Positions 38,032-48,197 of a stretch of DNA of 64,000 nt are shown piece after piece; position 1 is the first letter of the stretch, and each line of letters begins with the position of its first letter. The notes beneath the pieces are model-generated. The model was given only the letters and a program-made list of their open reading frames with translations, had not been told where the DNA came from and did no database searches. The stretch lies in contig CAZUBO010000003.1 in NCBI GenBank assembly GCA_964618955.1, forward strand, positions 5,610 to 69,609, given 5' to 3'. This DNA is from JAKLIH01 sp964618955. Its GTDB lineage: Bacteria; Patescibacteriota; Minisyncoccia; UBA6257; JAKLIH01. The position numbers and the translations under genes were made by a program.

Positions 38032-41000
38032 ATGAAGAAAACTCTTTTATTACTTCTATCTTTAGCGGTATTGCTAACTATAGGAGCTTTTGCAGTTAAA
38101 GCTGTTACCCAAAGCGGGTTTGATACTAATAGCTTTAATTTTAGCGGTGCTAATTTTAATAACTATGTTCAAGATGATGTCTATAAATACATCTGTAAGA
38201 GTGGTGAATGTGTTTCAGTAAAACAAGCTACTCTAAAACCATCTGATGCTTACTATAATTCAAAATCTGATTGTGTCAATAAATGCGGCAACAATCCAGC
38301 CAATGTAAATACCAGTGGTAGTGCTTCTGGTAGTTTTAACTTTAATTTTAATGGTACATATAATGCTCCAGCTCAATCTAAACCAGTTGCTAATTTAAAT
38401 ACTGGCAGTAATTTGAATGGTGTAAGTTTTAATGCTCCTACTATTAAACCTTCGGGAACTCCTGCTCCTAGTGCTACTGGTGGCATAGCTCCTTCTACTA
38501 ATTTTGGTGGTGTAAATTTTAAAGACACTACGGTTAAGACTCCCGGAGTTGCCCAGAGTTCTTTATTTGGAACCGATGTAAAATACAATCCTAGTACTAG
38601 CCTTACTCCTCAAGGGGGCGCAGCTGGTGAAGGGAATAAAGTTACATTCTTTGGAAGCTTATTGCAAAAATTTGGTATTACTGGTGCTAAGACCGACACC
38701 ATAACTCCCCAAGATAGTAAAATTCCTCCGAAAGAAGATGATAATGGCGAGGGTGAAGTTACTGGTGATATCGCTTTTACTTATTCACCGGAAAAGATTT
38801 ATGGTAAAGGCGAAGCTATAAAAATTAAGATAATTAAACCAACCAATATTTCTGCTTATGATAGTTTTTGATATGATTTATCAGTTGATTGAAAAAATAC
38901 CCCTGAAGATAAGTCTGATGATATATTAAAAGAAGCCAATGAAATTACCAAATCAGAATTTGAAATTAAAACCGATGGCTATTATAGAATAGAACTAACT
39001 ATTAAAGGTTTTAAAGCTGGCAAGACTCAATCCTTAGACAAATGGACAACTTCCAAAACAGTAGTTTTGGAATATAATGAGGTTAAAAAAGCTGGAACTG
39101 AAACTATAAAGAATGACTGTTGGCTAGATATTACTGGTTTTAAACCAAGTATTAACAATAAGATTGGTTTTACTGCTGATAAGCCTGAGGCTGTCACTGT
39201 TGACTTTAAATTAAATTGTACTAGCTACGATGCTAAGTATTTCGATGTCAGACCAATAAGCGTTAGTGCCTATATCGACGTTCCGGCACTAAGAACTATT
39301 GATAAGGATATTTTTGCTTGTGAAACTAAAACTATTTCTGGTGATACAATTTACAAGACAACCGATACTTATACCGTAACTTGTTCAAAAGAAAAAGTTA
39401 CCGAAGCTTTAAAGAAAGAAAGTGCCGAAGATACTCGTAATAGATTCTTAATGGTAGATATGTATTATATGACTAATAAACACACTAATACCCATAATGG
39501 CGAAGCTTATTCTGCTAGATTTATTTCTACCAAAGATAAGATATCAATGCCAAAACCAATAACTAATCCTGGAGAACCAGGCGATAAACCTGATGATACA
39601 AAACCATCTGAAACTGATGGTAGAGAAATGAAAATAGAAGCAATAGTTACTCCTGGAAAAGATAGAACTTTTGAGACCTGTAAAGGCGGTAAAGTAAAAG
39701 TTGTATGATCTTCAAAGGGTTACGATAGTTGTAGCATTAGCTCTGATACTTTAGTATATATCGATGGTAGTGGCAAAGAAGGTACAAAAGATTTTAATGT
39801 AGGTAAAAATACCAAAGATGATGTTGTCAGTAATAAAATAAAATTAATTTGTACCTATCTTAAAGATAACAAACCAACAAAAGACGAAAAGATTGTTCAG
39901 ATAAATACTCCAGAGTGTGAAGGCACTCAACCTCCAGCTAGCGAAGAACAAGCCGGTACTATAAAAGAGAAATGCGATAAAAATAAATGTTCTGCTACTT
40001 TTAGTTTAGATGATAAGGCGGTTTTAAAGATGAATGATAAAAAAGTTTTAAATGCTAGTGCATTAAAATTTGGTGTTAATCTTTCAGGAACTACTTGTGA
40101 TCTAGGTATTTTCCAAAAGACTTTTGCTCGTATTAAAATTGATGGCAAGATTGTTCAAGATATAACAATCCCTGCTAATACCAAGGCTAGAGAATACACT
40201 ATTGGTAATGTTTGAACTCAACTTTCCGAACAAACCAGAAAGAATATTGAAAATACTTTAGCAAAATATGATGGGGCTAAAATTAAAGTAGAATTAGAAG
40301 CTTGAAGTACTTTCGATGAGACTAAAGGAAAAACTTGAAATTGCAACTGAAGTTCAATATCAAAAGAGATTACTTTTGTAAAAGGAGGATTAAAGAATAA
40401 TTCTGGTTCCGGAGAAACCGAGTTATCTTCAATAGAAAAATGTAAAAAACAATGCGATGATGATGCTAATAATCCATCAATTTCAGAGAAATATTTAATA
40501 TTAATGTATGGTGGTAAAAGTAAGAATGAGGCTCGTCAGAATTGTATCGCCAAATGTGAAGGCAAGCCTATCCCTTATCCTTCTGATAGTAACACCGAAA
40601 CATTTAAACCTGTTAAATCTGGTGGCATAACTAGCGGTACTAATGTTGGTATGTGCGCTACTGGCTATCCAAAATTTGTTTATGGTACTCTTCATACCCC
40701 AGACAATAGTTATGGTATTGCTGCTGTGCAAATTGATTATAGTGGTTGTTGTTTTAAAGACTTAGTTAGAGGCTATGGAGTAAAATATCAAAACAATCCT
40801 TCATCTATAAAAGTTACAAGCTTAAATAGCAAGGGAGCAGTTGACACTAGGGCTTATTTCGGCACTGATAGTACTGGTAATGTAACTTATGAAGCTAACA
40901 CTACTCTTTGTATTGGCGATGCTAAAAAGATCGGTAATTCTTGTGAAAGATATTGTATATATTCCAATAGTAACGGAAAAACAACTGAAAACTGTAATTT

Positions 41001-41373
41001 TGATACTAATTATCAAAATTCATGTCCAACAAATTATCCAATAGTAGAATATGGTACTTTATCAAATGGAGGTACATGTGTTAAAACTGATTTTAGCAAA
41101 TGTCAAATTCAAGGAAAAGGAGTAACTGGATCGGTAATTTTAAGCGATTCTCCAGTAGGAGCCTTAGAGGCTTACAACAAAGACAAAACCTATTGTTTGT
41201 TAACATTAACTAAGGTATATTCAAAGACAAATATCACAGCTTGATTCTATAATCAGCCTCAATTACATTGCGAATATACTAATATTGATGGTAAACTTTC
41301 ACGTTCCTGCTTTAACATACACACGTGTAATATGGAGCAATCAGATGGTACCGGTGGCGGTGGATTTAATTAA
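38032..41373 (+). CDS. Very large secreted Cys-rich protein
   Basis: 1113 residues. Signal peptide MKKTLLLLLSLAVLLTIGAFAVKA, then AVTQSGFDTNSFNFSG and the same small Cys module as the 14754 protein (YICKSGECVSV ... SDCVNKCGNN). A Ser/Asn/Gly/Pro-rich region follows to about residue 260, then many beta-rich units with cysteine pairs, including a repeat near the C-terminus: CKKQCDDDANNPSI then NEARQNCIAKCEGKP. At least six TGA-coded Trp. The start was set at the signal peptide; a longer in-frame extension to 37936 is unlikely. Probably an exported structural protein; binding partners unknown. Confidence 0.85.
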
Positions 41374-41390
41374 AAATATTATGTATTTTT

Positions 41391-41423
41391 ACAACCATCC
41401 TCATTTGAGGGTGGTTGTTTTAA
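41391..41423 (+). terminator. Terminator of the 38032 gene
   Basis: Stem ACAACCATCCTC / GAGGGTGGTTGT with ATTT loop (one G-T pair), then TTTTAATT. Confidence 0.85.
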
Positions 41424-41471
41424 TTCAAACTTTATGATAAATTAAAGTTATTAATAATTTAAACTAATATT

Positions 41472-41690
41472 ATGAAACAATACAAAATAATTCAACAACG
41501 TGATAAATGCGTTGGCTGTGGTCATTGTCAAATGTTATGTCCAGAGAATTGAGAAATGGACGATGAAGATTTTTTAGCCAAGCCTAAAAAAACAATTATT
41601 GATGAAACTGAATATCCTAAAAATCAAGAAGTTGCTGAAGGTTGCCCAACACAATGTATTCAAATAGAAGAAATTAAAGAAAATATTTAA
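41472..41690 (+). CDS. Small single-cluster ferredoxin
   Basis: 72 residues. CVGCGHCQMLC (C-x2-C-x2-C) plus a distal CP in EGCPTQCIQIEE give four Cys for one [4Fe-4S] cluster; the two extra Cys (MLC and TQC) may form a disulfide, as in other monocluster ferredoxins. TGA is Trp in PENWEMDDEDF. An electron carrier, likely for an oxidoreductase such as the flavoprotein at 56385. It is too short for many gene finders without the altered code. Confidence 0.9.
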
Positions 41691-41753
41691 TTTCTATTAT
41701 CTTGACCATATATTCTGTAAAAGGGTGTTTTTATTTAGATGCAATTTAACTAG

Positions 41754-41784
41754 CAAGGGGTTGAACCCAACCCCTTGTTTTTTA
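41754..41784 (+). terminator. Terminator of an intergenic transcript
   Basis: Perfect stem CAAGGGGTTG / CAACCCCTTG with AACC loop, then TTTTTT. It is 63 bases after the ferredoxin stop and may end that mRNA or a separate short RNA. Confidence 0.75.
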
Positions 41785-41809
41785 TTAATTCTATGTTAGT
41801 ATATTACCG

Positions 41810-41893
41810 TTCTAAATTTGTTCTTAATTAAATGAAAGGAGGTCCATCCAGGTCTAACCAACAAAGGGGGTAATCCAGCCCCCTTGTTTTATT
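41810..41893 (+). ncRNA. Short GC-rich transcript unit with GGAGG and terminator
   Basis: Upstream TTGTTT-16-TAGTAT resembles a promoter, and the unit ends in CAAAGGGGG...CCCCCTTG-TTTTA (41862-41890). In between AAAGGAGGTCCATCC closely matches a perfect SD but sits inside a 13-codon frame (ATG 41832, stop 41871). It may be a leader peptide, an sRNA that titrates ribosomes or the anti-SD, or a decaying gene. The function is unknown. Confidence 0.35.
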
Positions 41894-41967
41894 AAAGAAG
41901 CTGCTTGATTAATTCTTGATTCTTTGTTATTCTATTACTATACTTTAAATATTCTAAACTATATACT

Positions 41968-42696
41968 ATGAATGATAAGAAATTTTTACAAATACCAGCA
42001 ACTATCTTAGGAAGTTGTCTCATTCTCTGTGTTTTAATCCTTGGAAGTTTTATGTATAAGATTCAAGCGTTAAACAACACCCTAACTGTTACTGGCTCAG
42101 CTCGTCAAAAGGTAGTGTCTGATACTGGCAAGTTAGTTGGTAGATTTACAAGAACTGTTAGCATTAATGAATTAAAAACTGGCTATCAATTAATGAAGTC
42201 TGATAATACTAAGGTATTGAATTTTTTTAAATCCCAAGGAATTAATGTTGAAGATATCAAGATTTCCCCAGTATTTCAAAGTGAGATTTGAAAACAAAAT
42301 GAATATGATGACCGTCCCAAGCAATATACCTTGCAACAAACTGTTGAAATCAACTTAAATAATGTTCAAAAAATAGAAGCAATCTCAAAAGATTTTTCTA
42401 AACTTATTGACCAAGATGTTCTTTTCTCTCTAGATAGAGCAGAATATTTTTATTCTAAACTGCCTGAGGCTAGAATTTCAATGCTTTCTGATGCCATTAA
42501 AGATGCCAAAGCCAGAGCCGAGAAGATCGCAAATTCTTCTGGAAAAAGAGTTGGTGTTATCAAGTCTGCTTCTATGGGTGTAGTTCAAGTTCTATCACCT
42601 AATTCCGTAGATGTCTCCGACTATGGTACTTACGATACTTCTACAATCAATAAAGAGATTATGGTAACTGTTAGGGCTTTATTTACTATTAGATAA
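41968..42696 (+). CDS. SIMPL-domain (DUF541) protein
   Basis: 242 residues. N-terminal membrane helix (ILGSCLILCVLILGSFMY), then LTVTGSARQKVVSDTGKL, the SIMPL opening, and DAIKDAKARAEKIANSSGKRVGVIKSASMGVVQV and INKEIMVTVRALFTI at the end. TGA is Trp in SEIWKQNE. The family is extracytoplasmic, with BP26-like beta structures, and functionally ill-defined, though implicated in envelope processes. Confidence 0.9.
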
Positions 42697-42700
42697 TACA

Positions 42701-42732
42701 AAAATCGAACAACTAATTTGTTCGATTTTTAA
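42701..42732. terminator. Bidirectional terminator between convergent genes
   Basis: Stem AAAATCGAACAA / TTGTTCGATTTT with T-run on the plus side and A-run on the other. Confidence 0.8.
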
Positions 42733-43941
42733 TTAAATTAATTTTTGTTTTTCGGCTCAATCTATAAATTTTTGAGGATTCTTAAATTTAATATCTTCGG
42801 TAACCAATTTCTTAGTTATAGAACTAATTAATGACACGGTAATTGATTTGTCTTTGTTTATTTGGACTTCCATTATTATATTCTCGTTTCGGTTTTTAAT
42901 ATTAAAAATATTTACCGCCAGATTTATCTTGCTATTTATTTTTCATTCATTAGTTAATGGTTCTTTTGACAACTGTGCTTGTACTCACTCGTTGAATGTC
43001 TTGAAATTATTAAATTTAGTCATCTTACTATCATTTTCAATTAAAGTTATTTCTTCATCACCAGTTCCGTTATTATTAAATAAATAATTATATTTATCAT
43101 CTTGTTTGTTTTGAGCGTTTAAATCTTTAATAAGAGATTCAATAGTTTCAATTGTAATCTTGTATTTTTTATCGAAATCGTCTATAGGTTCTTTTATTTC
43201 ATACCCTGATTGCAAAAACCTTTCCTCTTGATTGAGCATACAATCGAGTTGTTTAATAGTCATTTCAAAATCATAACACAAAATTTCATTTTCATGGCCA
43301 TTAAACATTGTATCTAAAACAAATATACCATCTACACTAATGCATGGAATAATACAGTCGCTATCGGCCGATAATCTATTTATGGCCTGTATTTTTTCTT
43401 TTATTACTTGTCATTGTTCTTTAGAAAAGAAATCATCTTCAAAGAGTTCAAGTCAATTTAAAAATTCCATAACAGCTTCAAAATCATTAAAATTATGTAT
43501 TTCTGGATTGAGATAATTGTCGCCATTATATACCGATATTAATATTGTTTTATCAAACGAAATAGCAAGGGTTTTTTCAACACCTTTTATTTTAAAACGA
43601 TCATTAATTGTTTTTATGGCTGAATTTAATTCTTCTCGATCATCTAAAGATAGCTCATTTTCAATATTTACCGTTTGTTTTAAGCAAGAATCAAGCTCAT
43701 TTTCCCAAGAAGCTATTCATTCTAAAATTTCTTTTTCACTGTGTTTTAAAGAAAATTTTTCATCTTTTTTTGTTGTCACTATTCTTTTTGTATTTAATAT
43801 ATCAATAATTAAACTACCTCCGGCCGGTATATTATGACTTTTATACATTGATGCTATTGTTTTGTATTTCACATTAAAATTTTTTAATTTTGCGATGATT
43901 TCTTTAGATGGTTCTTGTGGTGGTATATTATGATTTCTCAT
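42733..43941 (-). CDS. Hypothetical protein, 402 residues
   Basis: Family not recognised. A soluble protein with charged helices, few cysteines and an N-terminus MRNHNIPPQEPSKEIIAKL. TGA codons are Trp several times (ILEWIASWENEL, NDFEAVMEFLNWLE, KTFNEWVQAQ, KFIDWAEKQ), which joins pieces that are otherwise split. A KNLKDLNAQ-like coiled-coil part and an acidic centre are visible. It stands alone on the minus strand between convergent and divergent genes, with no SD. Confidence 0.75.
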
Positions 43942-44061
43942 ATTCTTAATTTAATATTATACCAATATTATAGCACAAAAATCATTTTAATCAAATTAAA
44001 TATATATTTGCTTTTTTGACAAATATTTGATATATTTTAGATATTAATAAAAAACTAAAAA

Positions 44062-45033
44062 ATGTTTATGTTGAAAATTCTAACTGACAGAAAACATCAA
44101 TTGATTCTAGGAGTTTTAGCTGTAATTATTCTTGGTTCTATTTTAACCCAGGGATTTACAAACTTTACTCTAGCATCAAAAAATGCAATAGCTCAAAAGG
44201 GAATTGCTTTTATTACTGAACAAGTCAAAAAGCAAAATCCTAGCGCTAAGATTGTTTTAGGAGAAGTTGAAAAGTATCATGGTATGATCAAAGCTAACGT
44301 TGATATCGATGGTGAAAAAATAGAACTATACTTAACTATTGATGGCAAAATTGCTTTTGTTCAACCAATAATTATTGATAAAACAGTTACTGCCAAAGAA
44401 GCTGCTAAAAAAGCAGTTAAGAGAGACAAGGTGGATGTAAAATTATTCACTATGTCCTATTGTCCTTTTGGCAATGAAGCTGAAAACGCTATGCTTCCCG
44501 TTGAAGCCCTTCTAAGAAATGATGTTGAGATTGAACCCCATTATGTTATTTATTCAAATTATCCTTCCAAAGCCGAACAGGCTGGCTACTGCTGAGACGC
44601 TGCTGGCAAATACTGCTCCATGCATGGTATTAATGAATTACGTCAGGATGTTAGAGAATTATGTATATACAAATACAATAAAACTAGCTATTGAGATTAT
44701 ATTAAGCTAGTTAATGCTAATTGTACGGTTGACAATATTGAGTCTTGCTGGAAAAAACCAGCTACTACCTTAAAAATCGATATTGCTAAGATCGAAACCT
44801 GTCTTAAATCCGAAGGTTTAAAGATCTTGGCTGATGAAAAAGCTCTTAATGACAAATATACCGTTCAGGGCTCTCCAATGTTGTTAATCAACGAAGCCGA
44901 ATATGAAGGAGATAGAAGCTCTGAGGGATATAAAGCTGGTATTTGTGGTGGTTTCAAAAAACAGCCAAAATCCTGTTCTCAGAAGTTAACAATTACTGAT
45001 TCTAAACCCATACCTGCTGGTTCTTGTAAATAG
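44062..45033 (+). CDS. Membrane-anchored thioredoxin-fold protein with CPFG motif
   Basis: 323 residues. One membrane helix (LILGVLAVIILGSILTQ), a small domain, then VDVKLFTMSYCPFGNEAENAMLPVEALL, a thioredoxin-like motif that keeps Cys-Pro-Phe but has Gly as the fourth residue, and the cis-Pro motif VQGSPMLLINEAEYEG. Many other Cys in the insert (AGYCWDAAGKYC, ESCWKK). TGA is Trp at 44593-44595 and 44692. Likely extracytoplasmic with a redox or disulfide role; a single-Cys site may favour reduction or glutathione-type chemistry over dithiol exchange. Confidence 0.85.
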
Positions 45034-45045
45034 AATTTAAATTAA

Positions 45046-45076
45046 ATACCTGACAATTTTGTCAGGTATTTTTTAT
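45046..45076 (+). terminator. Terminator of the 44062 gene
   Basis: Stem AATACCTGAC / GTCAGGTATT with loop, then TTTTTT. Confidence 0.85.
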
Positions 45077-45111
45077 TAAAATTATTTTTTTAGAAAATAT
45101 TTTTAAAACAC

Positions 45112-45140
45112 TTGATTTTTTTAAAAAAATATTCTATACT
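45112..45140 (+). promoter_or_regulatory. Promoter of the 45170 gene
   Basis: TTGATT (45112-45117), 17-base spacer, TATACT (45135-45140). Its surroundings (AACACTTGATTTTTTT) are nearly identical to the promoter at 24095. Confidence 0.6.
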
Positions 45141-45169
45141 AATATTATATAAATATTTAAAAAATTAAA

Positions 45170-45499
45170 ATGATAATTATGTTAACATTTTTTGCACTTT
45201 TAATTCTATGATTTCTTTTCTTTATCTATAATAAATTTAATATTGTTGCTTTGAAAGATTACTTACTATTTTTTTATAAGATAAATCTTAATAATCTTGA
45301 AAGGGCCAATATTATTTTAATTTTATTAGATTTTTTGCTTGTTTTAACTTTTGTTATTTTTTTGATAGTTAAGATTGTTGATTGTAAAAAATCAACCCAA
45401 AAGATTATTAAAAAACCTGTTGCTAAGAAGAAAACAGTCCGTAAGGTTAAAAAAACAGCTACTACTAACAAGAAGAAGGAAGCTACTAAAAATAAATAA
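45170..45499 (+). CDS. Two-helix membrane protein with Lys-rich tail
   Basis: 109 residues. Two membrane segments (residues 3-20 and about 45-65), then a tail of nearly only Lys, Ala, Thr and Val (KKPVAKKKTVRKVKKTATT), reminiscent of histone-like tails. It may bind nucleic acid or acidic polymer at the membrane. TGA is Trp in LILWFLFF. Flanked by its own promoter and terminator. Function unknown. Confidence 0.7.
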
Positions 45500-45506
45500 T
45501 TACATA

Positions 45507-45534
45507 TTTAAAATGCCTTAAACGGCATTTTAAA
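45507..45534 (+). terminator. Terminator of the 45170 gene
   Basis: Stem TTTAAAATGCC / GGCATTTTAAA with a 6-base loop. The next promoter (TTGACA at 45535-45540) starts immediately after it. Confidence 0.75.
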
Positions 45535-45577
45535 TTGACAAATATATTGTTCTTTGCTAAAGTATAGCCATTAATAT

Positions 45578-45838
45578 ATGATAAATATGAAAAGTATGAA
45601 AAACTTAAAAGATGATTTCGATCACCATATTGTAGGTATTACTACGGTTAGTGAACGCGGTCAGATCGTTATTCCCAAGAATATTCGCGATCAATTAAAA
45701 ATTGATAAAGGTAGTCAATTTCTAATGATTTTTAATGGTGATGGCTTGATGCTAGTAACCCTCGAATCAATGAGAAAACTATCCAATCATTTGTCCAAAG
45801 AAATTAAAAAAGTTAATAAACTTATTAAAAGAAACTAA
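45578..45838 (+). CDS. AbrB/SpoVT-type transcription regulator
   Basis: 86 residues. VSERGQIVIPKNIRDQLKIDKGSQFLMIFNGDGLMLV is the swapped-hairpin AbrB fold that binds DNA as a dimer (split here in description). A basic C-terminal helix follows. ATG at 45578 or 45587 are both possible starts; a promoter lies at 45535. It begins the second exporter operon, with only one base to the adaptor gene, so it probably autoregulates it, as AbrB-type proteins often do. Confidence 0.88.
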   Translation: MINMKSMKNLKDDFDHHIVGITTVSERGQIVIPKNIRDQLKIDKGSQFLMIFNGDGLMLVTLESMRKLSNHLSKEIKKVNKLIKRN

Positions 45839-45839
45839 T

Positions 45840-47450
45840 ATGTCAAATTTATTTAAAAAATTGTATTCAAAATTACCAAAAAAATTACAAAGATTATTTA
45901 AAAATAAAAGATTTTTAATTTCTTTTTCCGTAATTGTAATTTTGGTTTTGTTAATTCTCTCTAGTTCCAACAAGAATAAAAAGCAACCAGAAGTATTTAC
46001 TGTTGTAAAGGGAACAGTAATTCAAGAAGTTAGTTTGACGGGTAGTGTCAAACCTACTCAGAATATTGATTATGCCTTTGATCGCTCTGGTCGTATTTCT
46101 AAGATCTATGTAAAGACTGGCGATATCGTTGAGACTAATACCTCTTTAATATCATTAGACAATGCTGATACTTATGCTCAATATCAGCAAGCTTTGGCAG
46201 CTTTACGTATTCAGCAAATTAAATTAGATAATTATCGTAAGGGAACTAGAATCGAAGATCTTCAAATTGCTCAAAATCAATTTGATGATGCTGATCAAAA
46301 GTTAGCTATAGCTTATAAAAATATGTATAGCTATTTGTTCAGTCACTATAATTTAATTGAAAAATTAGTTGTTACTGATATGAACTCTATCTTTAACTAT
46401 ATGGGTGCTTGAAATGTTCAAACCCCAATCTATAATTCAACTTTTAAAACCTGTCATAATGTTAATTTTAATTCTCCTTTAATTTTACGCAAGAATTTTG
46501 AAAATTCTTTGAATACTTGAAAGGCTGAATTAAATTCAATTTCTAGCTTAGATCGTTCTGCTATATATGGCGAAAGTTTGAAAGTAAAAGTCTATTTAGA
46601 TGAAGCTTATGATTTAATCGCTAGTATCAATAATATTATTGACCCTAATTGTAATCTTCAATCTGGAACCGACCGAACTACTATCGAAACTCATAAGACT
46701 AATGCGCTAGCTATTCAAACTTCTATTGAGACAGTTCGCAATACTTTTTTGCAGAACAAAAGTTCTTTAGATACTTTGACTTTAGCATATAATTCAGCCA
46801 AACAGAATCTAGATATTAAGAAAAATCCATATACTATTGATGATATCATGACCCAAGAGGCAATTGTTGCTCAATCCCAAGCTAGTGCTGATAGTGCTTT
46901 AGCTAACTATAATAAGACTATCTTAAAAGCTCCTTTTGCTGGCAAGATTACTAAGATTATTCCTGGATTAGGCGATATTATTAGCCCTAATTCACCAGTA
47001 ATTTCTTTAATTGGAGATGATACTTATCAGATTGAAGTAAATATCTCTGAGGCTGATATTGCTAAAATTAAAGTTGGCAATACTGCCAAAGTCAATTTGG
47101 ATGCTTATTCAAGTGATATTATCTTCCCAGCTTCAATTGTTCAAGTTGATTTATCGGCTAGTATAATTGATGGTGTTGCTAATTACCATTCAATTGTAAA
47201 ATTCAACAACAAAGATCCTCGTATTATGCCAGGTATGACTGCTAATATCGATGTTTTGGCTTTGAAAAAAGACAATGTCATTTTAGTTCCTAGTAGAGCC
47301 GTTACCACTAAAGACGGCAAGAAGTTCATCAAAGTTGTAAAAGGCAAAGAAAATGTTTTGACAAATGTCATAACTGGTATTCGTGGTTCCAATGGTAATA
47401 CCGAAATTTTGTCAGGCGTTAAAGTTGGCGACAAAATAGTTTCTCAATAA
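45840..47450 (+). CDS. MacA/HlyD-type adaptor protein (2)
   Basis: 536 residues, a paralogue of the 27319 protein. Membrane helix FLISFSVIVILVLLILSS, lipoyl half DRSGRISKIYVKTGDIVETNTSLISLDN, a long hairpin, second half YNKTILKAPFAGKITKIIPGLGDI and beta-barrel (PRIMPGMTANIDVLA, ILVPSRAVTTKDGKKFI). TGA codons are Trp at 46410 and within NTWKAELN. Starts one base after the AbrB stop. Likely partner of the two genes downstream. Confidence 0.9.
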
Positions 47451-47465
47451 TTCTAAATTTGCACT

Positions 47466-48188
47466 ATGTCATTAATTACAATCAAAAATTTAACCAAAAT
47501 CTATTCCAGTGAAGGTATTGATACCAATGCCTTAAACGGTGTTAATCTTAATATCTCTGAGGGGGAGTTTGTAGCTATCATGGGGCCTTCTGGATCTGGT
47601 AAGTCTACCTTGTTACAAATCCTTGGCTGTTTAGAGCGTATTACAACTGGTCAATATTTTTTTGAAGACAAAGAATTAAATACCTATACTGATGATGAAT
47701 TGGCTAATATTCGTAATCGTAAGATGGGGTTTGTTTTTCAATCTTTTAATTTATTACCTCGTTTAACAGTTTTTGAAAATGTTAAGTTACCCCTAATCTA
47801 TACTGAAGAGATGAAAGAAGTTGAAAAATGCAATCGCGCTAAGAAATTGATCTCTCTAGTTGGTTTAGAAGAAAGAAGTAATTACAAATCTACCAAATTA
47901 TCTGGTGGTCAAAAACAAAGAGTCGCTATTGCTAGAGCTCTAATTAATGAACCTAAAGTTATCTTTGCCGATGAACCTACTGGTAGTTTGGATTCAAAAT
48001 CTGGTGAGACTGTATTACGTTTTTTACAAGATTTAAATGATTCCGGGAAGACTATCATTCTTGTTACTCACGAATCCGAAGTAGCTGAGTCAGCCAAAAG
48101 AATCATTCATATCAAAGATGGTCTTATCGATAAGGATGAGCTTGTGCTTAATCGTCGTATTATTGCTTCTCAAGGTTTTAATAAATAA
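47466..48188 (+). CDS. MacB/LolD-type ABC transporter ATPase (2)
   Basis: 240 residues. Walker A GPSGSGKST, Q-loop GFVFQSFNLLPRLTV, signature LSGGQKQRVAIARAL, Walker B VIFADEPTGSLD and H-loop ILVTHE. Slightly longer at the C-terminus than the ATPase at 28998. Cotranscribed with the adaptor and permease. Confidence 0.95.
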   Translation: MSLITIKNLTKIYSSEGIDTNALNGVNLNISEGEFVAIMGPSGSGKSTLLQILGCLERITTGQYFFEDKELNTYTDDELANIRNRKMGFVFQSFNLLPRLTVFENVKLPLIYTEEMKEVEKCNRAKKLISLVGLEERSNYKSTKLSGGQKQRVAIARALINEPKVIFADEPTGSLDSKSGETVLRFLQDLNDSGKTIILVTHESEVAESAKRIIHIKDGLIDKDELVLNRRIIASQGFNK

Positions 48189-48197
48189 TTTTTTAAT

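Noticed and set aside
43517..43837. Plus-strand open frame opposite the 42733-43941 gene
   Set aside because: It overlaps a longer frame on the other strand whose TGA-linked pieces form one continuous protein of 402 residues.
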